DNA of 64,000 bases. It comes from Phellopilus nigrolimitatus (taxonomy: Eukaryota; Basidiomycota; Agaricomycetes; Hymenochaetales; Hymenochaetaceae). The stretch covers positions 1,302,001-1,366,000 of the forward strand of contig JAJOHG010000003.1 of assembly GCA_021029095.1 (NCBI GenBank), read 5' to 3'. Each line of letters starts with the position of its first letter. Within the stretch, counting starts at the first letter, position 1. The notes under the pieces are model-generated. The model made no database searches. It saw nothing but the letters and a program-made list of their open reading frames with translations, and was not told the origin of the DNA. Position numbers and translations under genes: made by a program. Shown here in pieces: positions 1 through 12,727 of the stretch.

Positions 1-208
1 AAGCCGCGGGGCTGCGGCGTGGCTTGAATGCTTATTGTGAGACTCCGAGTCTCCGAAAGCGTACGCGTGCCCTACTTAGCCGACTCGGAGCACTAGCCAT
101 AACCGTGTTACCACCACTTGTTTGTTATGCACACATCTCATTCATTCTTCCGCCTCTAGCTCTGTATAAAGACTTCTTGGACTCAGTGGACAGTTCGGGC
201 ATGCTGCG

Positions 209-3200
209 ATGGTTGAATCTGACACCACCCCCTCCTCGTCGCTGCACTCGTCGCGGCCGACTTCTCCAAACTCGCAAATGGCGAACAGCTTGTATCGCGC
301 GACCGCAACCATCGACGAACTCACCACGACGCTAGCTAAGATATCGCGTGCTCCAACGGACAACGCTAATCTGCTGCCTTGTTGCTGCGGTCGAGACTTG
401 TGCGAGCATAGGAAGGCATGGGTCGCATTTCACGGCAAGCTAGAAAGCAGGCTAATCATATGTGCTGGTGCGTCTGCTCCTTCTCGCCACAAAGGGTGAA
501 TGGCGCATTAAACACTCGGTAAAGAGGTTGGACAAGCATTATTGGAGAAGCATGATGCATACGTGCGTCGACATGCCTCAGATATCGTGGTAAGTTAACC
601 TTTCGTAACATCTTCAACTTATTCATTCATTCTGTCTACAGTCAGACGACGAGGACGAGAATGTCTATTCACGTCCAGAAACACCAACTGTACGCTCTCC
701 CCTGCAAGATTCCCAGCAAGAAACGCGCGTCGCCGAGCTTCTGAAAGAAAATCTTGTTTTAGAGAAGGTAAGTTGTCGAGACAAAGCCGGTTTCCTTAAA
801 TCTGACCATAGACTTCAGAAATTAAATACAGCCCTTCTCAATGCAGAAGTTGCAGAGTCCTCGAAGAAATCAGTAATGCAGGAACTCGACGAAGCAAAGG
901 AGACCGTTTCGCGACTTACGGTCAACCAGGTGAAGTCTACTGGATGGGAGTTACGTCTGAACGCCACTGCGCAAGAGAAGGATGATCTCCGGCAGGAGTT
1001 GCACAGCGAGCGGCAAAGGTCAAAAGGAGCTGAGGCTCATGTTCTGGCGTTGAAAGATCGCTGTGGTTCGTGAACGTTCAAAGATATCACATCGAACGAT
1101 CTTGACATGGAAATTAGCCAAACAGCAATCCGAGATGAGCCGGCTTCACGATGAATTAGAGCAGCGTAAGCAGTCAAGAACAGAACTCTCCGAAGAGATT
1201 CTGCGTGACGCTCGAGCTCGTCTTCAGATGGTCCAGCAACAAGTTAGTTTTCTTCGAATGTCGAACTTGATATATTCTTATGCAACATTGGACAGCAATT
1301 TGGACATACTGTGGTTTCAGACAGTCCTGAAGTGACACAAGTCATGGAGTCCCTGGTTGCAGATAACGAAGCGTTCAAGCGTGACATAGCAGAATTACAA
1401 AATCTTCTGGTTGAGGCTCGCGAGGATGTGCGAATGCTTCGGGAAGAAGTGGACGAGGCTGGAGTTACACCCGGGGCCGACAGGAAGGTTTCTGTGACTT
1501 CCGTTCGTCGTGGTCATAACCATACATTCAGCTGGGCATCGTCATTTGGACAAGCTCCTTTTTCACCGCCGATTCGAAGCGCAGCATCGTCTACGCACCC
1601 ATACGTGAGTGTAATTATATCATTTTGACACTGATTGTTTAGCCTCATTTACACAAAATACGCTCCAGGAGCCTCTGACACCAAGTACTGAAGCACGACC
1701 GCTCTCGCCTGCCGAATCTCGCGCTCCATCGGAGAAGCGTTTTTCTCCTCTGGCGAGTCCTCGGCCGAAGTACCCTTCGTCGCATGTGAGCATCGACATA
1801 GAAGAAGGAAGTCTTCGTACCAATACACCAGAAACTTCAGAGAAGAAGTCACCCAGGCGGCCACTGTTTTTGTTGACACACAATAGAGGCGTTCAGACAG
1901 ACGATATCAATTGGTCAAATCTTCTGGGTCTGACTTCCCGCGCGCAAACGGACGACGGTTCGTCGGAGACCCCTCCAGGCGGGCATTCCGAGTCATCATC
2001 GCTCGCAGACTCGCATGCGCATGCCTTAACCATAGCGGCCCTTGTCGATCGTGCGAATGGTCTCTTCACTCGCATGGCACAGGCTGACGCGCGCACGCTC
2101 TTGAACCGTCTCAAGCGGCAGCGCCTTGCTGGCGATATTTCGCACCTTTCTCATGCGACTGTCTCGGCAATCCTGAACGAGGTGAGCAGCCTCCGAGGGC
2201 ACTTCCGCGGCGTGCTCGAAGACGAACGGACTGTAAGCACGTGCACGCGACGTGATCTGCGCGCTTTGCTTGCACTACTGCGTGAGATGTTTGCCGAGCT
2301 TGGTCAGATGCGTATTGCGCTCAACGACATCATCTTGGACCCGTCTTCTGCGTCGCATGTGAGTGAGGTAGCTATGGACCCTACGAAAGCTTCAGACGAG
2401 GCGAGGAGGGCATCAGGAAGGGGCGCTACCGCTGCAGGAGGCTGGCTTTTCTCGAAACTCTTCGGCGGGACTCCACCTTCTGAAGGCAAGCCAACAGATA
2501 GTATTCCCGGCCCACTCCGCGCAACAACTGGTCCTTCGGTTTCAGCGGCGTCTGCTACCATGCGACAAAAGCCGCCCAAGATCGTCCCGAAATTAGGCCC
2601 TGCGCTTGCAGCATCTACAACGACAGTAAATGTCGAATTTTCGGGCGCAGGGGTGGGACGCTCAGTGTCGAACGCCCTCACGACTGTCGCTGACGCAGAG
2701 GGTGAGGCCGCCAGATCAACTACTCCTGTGCCTAATGCCGCATTGTCGCGAGGAGTCATGGGGATCTTCGCAGGCGCTCCGCAAATGCAGGACCCATGGG
2801 TCATTCTTCCCAAGTCCCAGCAGAAGCCTCGAGCTTCCGCATCCAATGTGAACTTGCGTACTGCGGCACTTACGAGATCTGCCGGGCGCTGGGCTGGCAA
2901 TCGTTTATCGCGCAATGTCGACGCAGTCATTGACTCCGATTCGGCCATCCACGACTCTGATGACGAAGAAGACGACTCTAACTTACCTTCATCATTACTT
3001 GAGCGTACTCTTCGTCCGCGGGGCTTGTCCGACTCTTCTATTCGTTCATCTTTTCTAAATGACGAAAATGACGAAGATAACACAGATACACCATCCGGAA
3101 ATGCCTCCCATCCTACCGTCTCTTCACCTACGCTCCGTCCTCGCTCTTCGCTTGCCAGCGGAAGCTTTTTACGGCCAGGCGCATTCCCGGGTTACAGCTC

Positions 3201-3510
3201 GGCACGTCCATCAGTGCTGAAGGCGTTCAGCAGGGCATTCACAACTCCTGTTTTGTCGGCTCCTGCGCCAGACGTATCTATTTCAGCCTCGCTCTCTGAA
3301 TCTCCCCGCATGTCTGATACTGAGACTGCACGTGCAGTGTCCCCGCGGCGCATGCCACTTTTGCCTAGCCTTGCGCAATGGGCTGTCGGGCAGGCCGGCT
3401 CGGACGAGGAGGCTGCAGAGGACTACGATGGGAGTGTAAGAGGAAGGGAAGAGGAGCCAACCTTCAATCATTTGTCGTGGCAACGTGGTTTCCAAGGGAT
3501 GGATATCTAG
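209..3510 (+). CDS. Coiled-coil protein, basidiomycete conserved, function unknown
   Basis: Seven exons join in frame: 209-467, 525-589, 642-767, 819-1065, 1118-1242, 1296-1604 and 1669-3510, giving about 990 aa. The N-terminus carries a small Cys cluster (CCCGRDLCEH, residues about 58-67) followed by a charged region. Exons 3-6 encode a long heptad-like, Glu/Lys/Leu-rich coiled coil (about residues 110-370). The 3' exon encodes a Ser/Pro-rich, probably disordered tail with short acidic patches. I recognise the general architecture as a basidiomycete 'hypothetical protein' but know no function. The start at 209 was chosen because it opens the conserved Cys-cluster exon; ATG 278 is an in-frame alternative. 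The coiled coil suggests a scaffold role, which is inference only. Confidence 0.75.
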
Positions 3511-4047
3511 ACCGGGACTCAACCCACAGTGCATATATGATTATCTACTGATCGCGGGCGGAACCGTTTTTTCATGATCTGTTTATCATATGTATTATCC
3601 CAACAAGCTTTCTCCGTTTCATTACAATACCTTCATGTATTATACCCGTGTAGTCCATGATGCCGGCGTGCATTCCATCCCACGACATTCACACGTACAA
3701 CACTCACAGAGAAGACGACATATTTTGCAATTTCAACTCGTTTTGTTATTCTCCTTATCGTGGCTTCAGGAACAAATAAATATTTGTATATTTCGCGACC
3801 CAGTGATGGGGAAAAGGCCGGCAAGCAAAGCATTTGTAAGCAACGAAGGCTATGGTTACGTGTGTCACCCGTCTACCTATTTTTAGACGCTTCATAAAAC
3901 AACCAAGCCGCTTCTTTGCTTACAAATACTTAGCTCGTAAGCTAGCCATGACGATGAATTCGTCTACATGTACATACAGACTTGGCCGCTCTAATTGTGC
4001 TCTTGTAAGCAAAGGTTGATCACTCATTCACTATCATTCTCAGTTCA
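3511..4047. other. Intergenic, nothing recognised
   Basis: AT-rich spacer between the coiled-coil gene and the first aldo/keto reductase. I see no credible exon; it should hold the 3' UTR of one and the promoter of the other. Confidence 0.5.
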
Positions 4048-5560
4048 ATGGCTGCAAGTATCCCATCCTTCTCATTGAATGACGGAAATAAGATACCCTC
4101 TGTCGGTCTCGGGTCTGCTATGCTCATATCTACTGGTTACTCGATTACGAAATGACTAACCTTCTGTTGTGTTTCTGTGATATGGAATAGATGTTGGATG
4201 GGAGTGCCTGGCGGAGGTGATAAGGTCTACAAAATGGTTCAATTGGCCCTGAAGGTGTGTCCTGTACCTAGCAATAGCGAACGGTCTGAGAAGCTTCGTC
4301 GTTGAACTGACTCGTCATGATTTCTTTCAGCACGGATACAGACATATCGATACGGTTGGTTTCTTTTTGCCTTTCCCCCATCAATGCTGATAACAGAGGC
4401 GTTCAAGGCATTTGGTTATGGTGTGTGGTAGCTATGGTATAAACCTGATAGGCCACCACCGATGATAAACCTTTTCCCTTTAAACAGGAAATGAGGAAGT
4501 CGTAGGGAAAGCTATCAGGGAATCTGGTATTCCTCGCGAAGAGATTTTTGTCACAACAAAGCTTCCGTAGGACAGAGCCTATAATTGATACTATAAGTGA
4601 TTGACGAACCCATGCAGCCAACCTCATCATGGTTCCGTTCACAAAGGTTTCGAAATTTCTTTAAAAAACCTGGACATTGATTACGTCGACCTCTATTTGA
4701 TGCACTGGCCACAAGCGACCAATGAGAAAGGTATGCTTTGACCAGTCACTGTGGGCATCGATGATTAACTGGTTGTCTATACGCACAATCCAGGCGAAGT
4801 CCTTCCGCCGGAAGAAAGCCCGACGTTTATAGAGACGTGGCTTGAAATGGAGAAACTTCTTAAGACAGGTCATACATTTCTCCCAGTGGCTGCACGATTA
4901 ATAGCGTATTAATCATCGATACAGGAAAGGTCAAGTCCATTGGGGTATCCAATTTCTCAATCAAAACCCTCGATGTCCTCCTCCCCAAAGCGAATATAAT
5001 CCCTGCCGTCAATCAGGTCGAACTTCACCCTTTTCTTCCTCAAGTCGAATTAAAGAAATACTGTGAAACTAAGGGGATTATTCTTACTGCTTATTCGCCA
5101 TTCGGTATGCATAGCGTTGAATTAGAATGCATGCTCATATCGAAATACCAAAATACGATATTTTTAGGCCAGCCCGTGAAGGACAACATGGCTCTCTTGG
5201 AAGAACCCATCATCGGCGAAATTGCTAAGCGAACAGGATTGTCTGTCGGACAGGTTCTCGTGAGCTGGGCTGTTCAGCGTGGAACAGTTGTGATCCCGAA
5301 ATCCGAGAAGGAGGAGCGCATCAAGCAGAATATTACGGTCCGTACATTTGTTCTTCTGAGATTGCGTATCATTGAACTTACATTTTACGATGCAGCTCGT
5401 AAAACTTTCCGATATTGATATGAAGACTTTGGACGAACTTCATCTCAAGCCCGGTATGAATAGAAGCCTCCTCGCGCGCTACATTAAGAACGGCTCCGTT
5501 TTCGGCTGGACCTTCGAACAGCTTGGGTGGAACCTCAATGATGATGGTTTTGTGGTGTAA
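4048..5560 (+). CDS. Aldo/keto reductase (copy 1)
   Basis: Ten exons: 4048-4112, 4191-4254, 4331-4354, 4408-4420, 4488-4566, 4618-4730, 4794-4868, 4925-5104, 5168-5337 and 5396-5560. They encode 315 aa, the usual size for a single-domain AKR (TIM-barrel, NADPH-dependent reductase of aldehydes or ketones). The catalytic tetrad is visible: Asp in HIDTA, Tyr in FGYGNE, Lys in VTTKLP and His in YLMHWPQ. The cofactor-binding segment near the C-terminus ([14 protein letters not shown]) is also present. One exon is only 13 nt and another 24 nt, yet phases agree throughout. The gene is convergent with a near-twin at 5927-7447 that has the same exon plan. The substrate cannot be predicted from sequence; cytosolic location is inferred from the lack of a signal peptide. 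Confidence 0.93.
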
Positions 5561-5926
5561 GATTTGACAAATGTGAATGACTGCGGACCTCATAAATAAT
5601 GAAAGAGTGTAAAATGAATATATTTTAACTGCCAGCGTCTCAACTGGCAGTGTTCTGTACTTGTTATCTGCTGTACGCCTTGCCAAGTATCGGTATTTGG
5701 ACATGATGCAATCACAATGTAACGCCCACGGAAAACGCCTATTCCTCCGGTATCCAACTTCTGGGTGAAGGAGTCATACGATGCTATAGACGAGCTAGAC
5801 TGTTATTTTCTGCAGACTCCTGCACAGGAAATTAAAATGTAACACTTCCGGTGTTCAACCTCAATTCATTTCTAGTATTACCCTCAATCCACAATCGTCA
5901 CATATTACACCACAAATCGTCACATA
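5561..5926. other. Spacer between convergent AKR genes
   Basis: Shared 3' region of the two aldo/keto reductase genes. The only notable structure is a direct tandem duplication close to the stop codon of the minus-strand copy (see 5883-5935). Confidence 0.6.
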
Positions 5927-5935
5927 TTACACCAC
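5883..5935. repeat. Tandem direct repeat of the AKR copy 2 3' end
   Basis: A unit of about 22 bp containing CGTCACATATTACACCACA occurs twice in direct succession. The right-hand unit includes the stop codon (TTA on the plus strand, 5927-5929) and last codons of the minus-strand reductase, so the left unit is a duplicated gene end. Confidence 0.8.
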
Positions 5936-7447
5936 AACACCGTCTCCATCCCTGTTCCACCCAAGCTGGTCATTAGTCCAGCCAAAGACGCCACCATTCG
6001 TATAGTAGCGCAAGAGGCTTCTATGCATTCCGGGCTTGAGATGAAGTTCATCCAGTGCCTTCATGTCGGTTTCGGATAACTTCACGAGCTGCAATACATA
6101 TGATACGCATTAGTAAGGTATATGGCATTTGAAAGACGAGCGACATGTATTGACCGTAATGTTCTGTTTGATGCGCTCCTCCTTCTCGGATTTCGGGATG
6201 ACAACTGTTCTGCGCTGAACAGCCCAGCTCACGAGAACCTGACCGACAGACGACCCTGTTCGCTCAGCAACTTCTCCGATGATAGGTTCCTGCAGCAGGA
6301 CCATATGATCCTTCTCGGGCTGGCCTAAGAATCTCATATTTTAGTACCTAAACTGCTTGAAAAAATTAAAAGAAAAGCTGCGCATACCGAATGGAGAATA
6401 AGCAGTAAGAAGGATTCCCTTGTCCTCACAGTATTTCTTTAGGTCAGTTTGAGGAAGGCAAGGGTGCAATTCGACTTGATTGGTAGCGGGGATTATATTC
6501 GCTTTGGGGAGGAGGACATCGAGGGTTTTGATCGAGAAATTGGATACCCCGATAGACTTGACCTTTCCTGTATCGACAATAAACACGCTATTGATCATGC
6601 ACCCATTGGAAAAAGAGTCTGACCTGTCTCAAGAAGTTTCTCCATGGAAAGCCATGTCTCTATAAACGATGGGCCTTCTTCCGGCTGAAGAGGTTCCCCT
6701 GGATTGACGTTCAGACAACCAGTTAAATCCAGTGATAAAAGAAAATAGTTATGTAGAGGACTCATACCCTTCTCGTTGGCTGCTTGCGGCCAGTGCATTA
6801 AATAGAGGTCGACGTAGTCGATGTCCAGGTTTCTCAAAGAAAGTTCGAGGCCTTCCTGGACGGATCCATGATGAATTTGGCTGCATGGGTTCGTCAGCTA
6901 GTTGCAATGTAGATTAAAGACTTTTCCTTACGCTAGTTTTGTGGTGACAAATATCTCTCCGCGAGGAATTCCAGATTCCCTGATAGCTTTTCCTACATAT
7001 TCTTCATTTTCTACGTAAACGAAATAAAAACTTATCAACAGTGGCGGATTATCAACCAGATAGCTGTCACAAACCATAACCAAATGCCTTGAACGTCTCT
7101 GTCATGAGCCTTGACAAAGAGATAGTGCAAGAAGACCAACCGTGTCGATATGCCTGTATCCATGCTTGAAGAAATCAAAGAGAGCCAGTTCAACGACAGC
7201 GTTTCTGAGCCGTACTCGTTATTGTCAGAACAATACATACCTTCAGAGCCGTTTGGACCATTTGGAAGACCTTATCGCCTCCGCCAGGCTGTCCCAGCCA
7301 ACATCTATTTTATATCACAGGGACACGACAGGAAGTTAGTCATTTCGTGATCGGGTGACCGGCAGAGATGAGCAGCACACACCCGAGACCGACAGATGGT
7401 ATTTTATTTCCGTCATTCAATGAGAAAAATGGGATACTTGCAGACAT
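5927..7447 (-). CDS. Aldo/keto reductase (copy 2)
   Basis: Ten exons on the minus strand: 7383-7447, 7241-7304, 7141-7164, 7075-7087, 6932-7010, 6768-6880, 6624-6698, 6388-6567, 6155-6324 and 5927-6088. They encode 314 aa. Nine of ten exon lengths are identical to copy 1, including the 13-nt exon; the last is one codon shorter. The AKR tetrad is kept: Asp in HIDTA, Tyr in FGYENE, Lys in VTTKL and His in LMHWPQ. The substrate-loop side differs slightly (for example CWLGQPGGG here against CWMGVPGGG in copy 1). The gene lies tail to tail with copy 1, so an inverted duplication is the simplest origin. Both copies look functional. Confidence 0.92.
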
Positions 7448-7612
7448 GCTTCAAAAGCTTATGATAGTGAGTGTTAAAGATTGATCGATCAATGTCTGAT
7501 TATGGAAGTATTATAAGTCATCAAACGGAACCGCTCCGGGAAACTTACAGCTTACCTATCTACTGAGCATTCGGGCATAATTCGGATCTTGTACAGCCAA
7601 GTACTATAGTAT

Positions 7613-9480
7613 CTACTTGTCTCTCCATACGACCTTGTTCTTTGGAATAATTCGTGCATCCTCTTGGCAGAAATTAGGGCAATCAATCACCTCGAGCCTA
7701 TGGAACTCATCCCAATCCGGTCTTTCTTGAAGAATTTTCAAGATGTGATCCAGTCCATCGCTGTAAAATGTTCCGCATCGCGAAAAGCGAAGTGAGCGGA
7801 GCGGAGGGATGCTGTCAGGTGCCAGTCGATGGGTGCTCCAGAGGCGAAGGACTCTATCCGGGTCATCGCTGGCTTCAATGGAGAGGTGCGCGAGATTCGG
7901 AAGACGCTGAAAAACGGTTTCAAACTCGCAGGTTTCATGATAATATCGATTGACTTGGAGGTCAAGATGAGTGAGGCGCATAAAGTCGTTTACCCCGTTA
8001 TAGAGGAGGGTATGCAGCCATTCATTTGCATCAGCCCATTGGTGAATTTCCGTGGCGGCAACGAGCTTGTTCAAGTTCGGGGCACGGATTTTCGCCATGA
8101 TAAGGCGCACTGGGTTGAGATCAGGATTTTCGGAGAGGACATATAGGTCTAGAGTCCTGAGAGACTCAAGGACTATGTCTGGACGTGGGATTCCTGGAGC
8201 CGAAACAAATATCGCGTTGCGGAAAGAAAGCGTTAGGTCTTCAAGGGCGGTAAACGTGCTAAGGAGCATGAGCAATAGGCCCAAATCCCATGCCACGTCG
8301 TCATACTCCGACTCGAGCTCTACGCGGAGCGATCGGAGAGAAGGCTGCACGAAGATGGGACGTGGAAGAAAGCTGTAGACTTTCAAAAATTGGATGTTGG
8401 GCATAATCCAGTTTTCGTAGAAGCGCAGATCATCAGCAGTGCGAAGTGCTGGGCGATCTTCGAAGAGATGTTCATCGCACTGTATGGAGAGTTCTTTGAG
8501 AGTAGGAAGTTCCAAACGTCCGCAGGTGATGCTCATGAACTTGAGAAAACACAGTATTTCTTCACCTGCAGCGTCGTATTGGAGGTATAGAGAGAATGAA
8601 TGCCATCGATGTGCATGCGGAAGGATGGCTGCGAGGAACTCGTGGTGAAAGGATTCATGAAATACTTGACCAGCCTTTCGGGAAAAGCGAATATGTAGGC
8701 CGGCAAACTTGCTTCTCTCCAAGAAAGCCTTGGTCTCATCGAGGATATCTGTGGGTGAAACCGATGTCCAGAGTGCGGGAATGTCTAAGGCAAGGGTACG
8801 AAATCGACGGCAAATATGCGAGAGCCTCACTGATTCTCTAGAGTCATGATAGCATGAATACTCGGCAATGATAGCTAAGACCTCGTTAGGAAGGGATTCA
8901 ATGCCATTGCGCACCACCAAACGCGTGTGCTGGGATTCTAATTGACGAATTTCATTATCAAGGATCGCTGAAAGGGCCTTTAGGGAGGTTTGGGCGTCCT
9001 TGATCCATGAAATCGTCGCTCGAATAGATTGACAAGAGTTCGATTCCAATTCCAGGATTTTTCTTAATCGGCTAAAATGTGCAACAAAACAATGAGCCTG
9101 AGACAGAGGAAAAGCTGCGAGTATCTGGGTGCGATATCAGCTAAGGAACAAATTTTCCCTGGAGATGCACTATAGATGCTATTCAGAAGCTGAGAAAGCT
9201 TGTCAATAATTTCTACATCATGGCCATCTATCCATTCTTTCCGTGAAAACAAAGAGTTCCCAAACAGTCCCATCGCACTTGAAGCCATATGTAAAAATCG
9301 CAGGTCGAGTTGTAATGAGGGTGCAGCGCGATCATATGGAGATCGCAGAATACGTGTTATTTGTTCCTGCCAAATAATCGCGTGGCGGCCTAATCCAAGC
9401 CCGGACCTCAGCAGTCGAGTGCTTAGGACAGAACTGACCTGCTCACTGCTATCCAAACTATTTATTCGACATTCTATCAT
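7613..9480 (-). CDS. F-box protein, agaricomycete type
   Basis: Two exons, 9171-9480 and 7613-9114, joined across a 56-bp intron, give about 603 aa. The downstream open frame has no ATG of its own near its 5' end, and the splice restores a continuous frame from ATG 9480. A coiled/helical N-terminal part is followed by an F-box (IESLPNEVLAIIAEYSCYHD, about residues 180-200) and then by LRR-like, poorly conserved repeats, the usual plan of the expanded agaricomycete F-box families. Such proteins act as substrate receptors of SCF E3 ligases through SKP1; the substrate is unknown. The 125-residue extension before the F-box is longer than I expect. The gene is divergent from the hydrolase at 9671. 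Confidence 0.72.
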
Positions 9481-9670
9481 AATTCACAGAGATCGTGCCT
9501 CTGGTTACCACGGTCATAAATCAACCCGATACTGTTAGGCCTCTTCAATCCTCGGTCAGAGGCCATCTCTACGCTCTCTTGGTTCTGAAGTCTCGGCGTC
9601 TTTCTTGCAATACGAATTTGGATTATATCTTGAGGTGAGAAATAGGGGCGTCGAGCTTAAGGACAAGAAT

Positions 9671-11198
9671 ATGTCACTACAGGCGAAGAACCCTTGGACC
9701 GAGGAATCTGAAACCAACCATTTGGCCCTTGCGAAGCCACTGCCCCCAGACCTGCTCCTCATCGTTTTTATTCACGGGTAAGTTCGATTTGCCAGCGTGC
9801 AAAACCGCAACTGATCTTATTTCAGGTTTAAAGGAACTGATTCTAGTTTCGCTGGGTTCCCAGAGAGACTACGGCACATGGTATCCGAAACTGTTAGCAA
9901 CGTCGTGGTCGAGTCTATAGTCTTTCCAGCTTATGAGGTATGCACTAGCATGGATTTATATTACATTTCACCATTGACTGTATATAACAGACAAAGGGTG
10001 AATTGGTGGGTATCACGGTTATCACCATCAAACGTATGATAAGGCTGAAATGGCGTATCAGAACGCTGCAGTCGAGCGCTTCGCAGACTGGCTGACAACT
10101 CTGACTGTCGAGAGGGAGGTTGCGAATGGTGCAGGTGGCGGAGCTGGGAAGGCGAAGATTGTGTTTTGTGGACACAGGTGAGTGCCTCGGTGGCATATCC
10201 ATTCATGCAGACTAAGCAGACAAATAGCATGGGTGGCCTTGTAGCTGCCGATACATTGATCGGAATGGTAACATCTCGACCAGATAAAGAAGCACCCCTG
10301 TGGCCTAAGATTATCGCTTGCATTGCATTTGATACACCAGTACGTTCGTTGCGTTTTGATTTGACCTGTAAAACTGATGCTCGGGACGCGCAGTACTTTG
10401 GACTCCATCCATTCGTCTTCAAGAACAGTGCTACAAAGGCTTTTGAGTATGCGCAAACTGCTCGCCAGGTCGCTTCATCCTTCGGCTTCTTTTCGAAGTC
10501 CTCGCCGCCACCTGCAGCTGCTGCTTCCTCTAAAGCTCCAGCCCTGGCAATAACTGCACCGCCAGCTTCGACGTCTGCTTCGGCATGGTCCAAGTGGGCT
10601 GTACCGGCCGCCTATGGGGTGGGTGGGCTGCTCCTTAGTGGTGCCGCTGCCGGGGCGGCATATTACAAGAAAGACGACCTCGGGCTCGGGTATAAGTGGG
10701 CCACAGACCACATGAAGTACGTTGGTACGCTCTGGGACGAGGAAAAGCTGAAGAAGCGAGTCGAGAAACTCGTCGAGATCGAAAAGACTATGGGGGTCAC
10801 GTTCCGAGAGTGAGCTCGCCAGTCTGGATCGGACTTCTTTTGCTTGACTAACTCGACTTCTTCAAAGCTTTTATACGCTTCTCCCCGCCAAACCTCCGAA
10901 TCGCCTTGACTCGTGCACATTCGTCGTTTTGCCGCCTATAAGCTCGCCCTTGCATGCACACTTTCTCTTCGCTCAAAACAACATCGCCGAAAGCGAGATC
11001 GACGCCCACACTGGCATGTTCGAAGCTAGCACAAACGACTCTTATTACGGGCTTGGGCTGGAAACGGCGAGGATCATCAGGGAGGCAGTGGCATCTTCGC
11101 GAGGAGTGGTTACAGACGAGCCTGGTCCAGATAATATTCAAGTGCGCCAGCAAAAAGTTGATGACAAGGCAAGCGATGAAAACCTTGTGGATGTCTAA
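9671..11198 (+). CDS. Alpha/beta hydrolase (DUF676/lipase-like) with C-terminal membrane segment
   Basis: Seven exons: 9671-9777, 9826-9937, 9991-10005, 10062-10177, 10228-10339, 10394-10809 and 10868-11198, giving 402 aa. The sequence shows an N-terminal beta-strand plus oxyanion motif (LLLIVFIHGFKGTDSS) and a nucleophile elbow GHSMGG split by an intron within the Ser codon (Ser117). A Gly/Ala-rich hydrophobic stretch (about residues 206-226, ...GVGGLLLSGAAAGAAYY) looks like one membrane anchor or a flexible helix. The last exon would be missed if the TGA at 10811 were taken as stop; splicing from the GT at 10810 continues into a well-formed exon ending at 11198. It is probably a lipase/esterase acting at a membrane; the substrate is not inferable. 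Confidence 0.82.
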
Positions 11199-11363
11199 TG
11201 ACATTGTATTCATATTTACGAGTTATCTGTAAAGCTGTAAGTTGCTTATGTTGTATCCTATGCTGTATCTTTTACCGGAAGGTCTTGTGTAAATTAACAA
11301 AACTAGTTCACTCGTGAAAAAGGAGGAAACTACAATTGTCAACAAAAAAAAAGTGCAGTTATA

Positions 11364-12154
11364 TCATGGTTTTAGTGATAGGCGCATGGCGTATGCATCC
11401 TCCCCGTCAGCATCTGTGTAAAATTTAGTAAGCTGAGACTGGAGATGGCAGCAAAATCGTCTCACAGTATTTCTTTTCTATTCCTTCCTCCGTGAAACCG
11501 AGAGTATCCCTGTACAATCCAATTGCGGCGCGGTTGGATTTCCGTACGTGCAGTGAGACATATGCTGCCTTGTAGGTCGTCGCCATCGCCTCCTCTATTA
11601 AAGCAGTGATAGGACGAGAAAAAATATGAATGAACACCATCCTTCGTGATAGAGCAGATACACAGTGATCACTCACGCGATTGTATCATCAGCTTTTTCG
11701 CAAGACCCAGCCGTCGATAACCTCGAACTACAGATATCGACGTGACGTGCCCATGCGGCTCCTCGCCAGGCTGGAGGTCCTCCTCCCTACGTTGTACAAC
11801 TAAGCATCGGAATCTCTTATTGAGTAGGGGGAAATGCGCTATGAAAGCTCACATTTTGGCAAGAATATATCCAACTATTCGGCCCTTGTGATCTTCTGCC
11901 ACATATGACAAACTTGGCCAGGACAGAGCATGGTACAAGTCTAGAAGGTCTTTTAGATGCCCCATCGCAATTCCTAAATATGAAATGGCGCACAGTACTT
12001 CATTGTGTAATTCTCGGGCAAGTTCTGCAGGTTACACGACTGCATGCCCATAAGGTCGTCGACCTGCGCTGAACAAGTCGTACTTCAGAATGGAAGAAAA
12101 AGCGCGCGCATATCTGGTAAGTTTGTAACGCACTGTCGCAATCCGAATGTTCAT
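11364..12154 (-). CDS. NAA10: N-alpha-acetyltransferase, NatA catalytic subunit
   Basis: Six exons on the minus strand: 12134-12154, 11994-12063, 11853-11940, 11677-11786, 11466-11594 and 11364-11413, giving 155 aa. The GNAT fold is clear. The family N-terminus [15 protein letters not shown] leads into [11 protein letters not shown] and [15 protein letters not shown]. The acetyl-CoA P-loop is RGYRRLGLA, and the C-terminal part contains [16 protein letters not shown]10 (ARD1) with the NAA15 auxiliary subunit acetylates protein N-termini co-translationally after Met removal. The protein stops soon after the catalytic domain (about 155 aa against roughly 175-235 in many homologues), so the disordered acidic tail is short. 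It is convergent with the hydrolase gene, 165 bp apart. Confidence 0.93.
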
Positions 12155-12727
12155 GGTTGTTGTGCTTTTCGGTAGACAGCAAGCAGGTGGTACCGTTGAG
12201 AATCGTCTACACGCGATGGATATTCTCACGCTACCTTATACAGTTTTCTTAATTCGAGAATTATTTCGTTCTTGCGAACTTCCCGGCGTCGTTCTCTACG
12301 GTTGAAAGGCTGTGAAGGTTTCAATATGTCTGATGTCCAGAGTCTGCTTGAGGACTCGAAGGAAGGACAAAAATGAAAAAGTGCTTGGAAGTGATCGCAT
12401 GTCCGAACAGAGAGAATGAGTAGAAAGTCCGGGAAGACATTTGTATGGCTAGATTGACTTTATACAAGCTCGTCCATGCTCAGAGACACTTACTCACTTT
12501 TATCTCTTTTCAACCAAGGAATAGAATAGAAACAAACCCATAAAATTGCAGAACCCCAAGTACATATAAGACAATCAACATGCGTACGCGAAGACAATTT
12601 AGAAAGTGTGTAACATAATATACAATGTGCTGCATGACTTCCGTCGACATACAACATAGAAGATGCATGGAATAAACAGGTGCATCTAAGATGCCTCCCG
12701 CCTTGTGGAGAAAACTGCGTACACGAT
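12155..12727. other. Intergenic, nothing recognised
   Basis: Lies between the start of NAA10 and the stop of the GRR1-like gene, both on the minus strand. It must contain the NAA10 promoter and the GRR1-like 3' UTR; no other coding signal was seen. Confidence 0.5.

Noticed and set aside
10848..11213. Minus-strand open frame of 121 codons
   Set aside because: It is the antisense shadow of the last exon of the plus-strand hydrolase gene.
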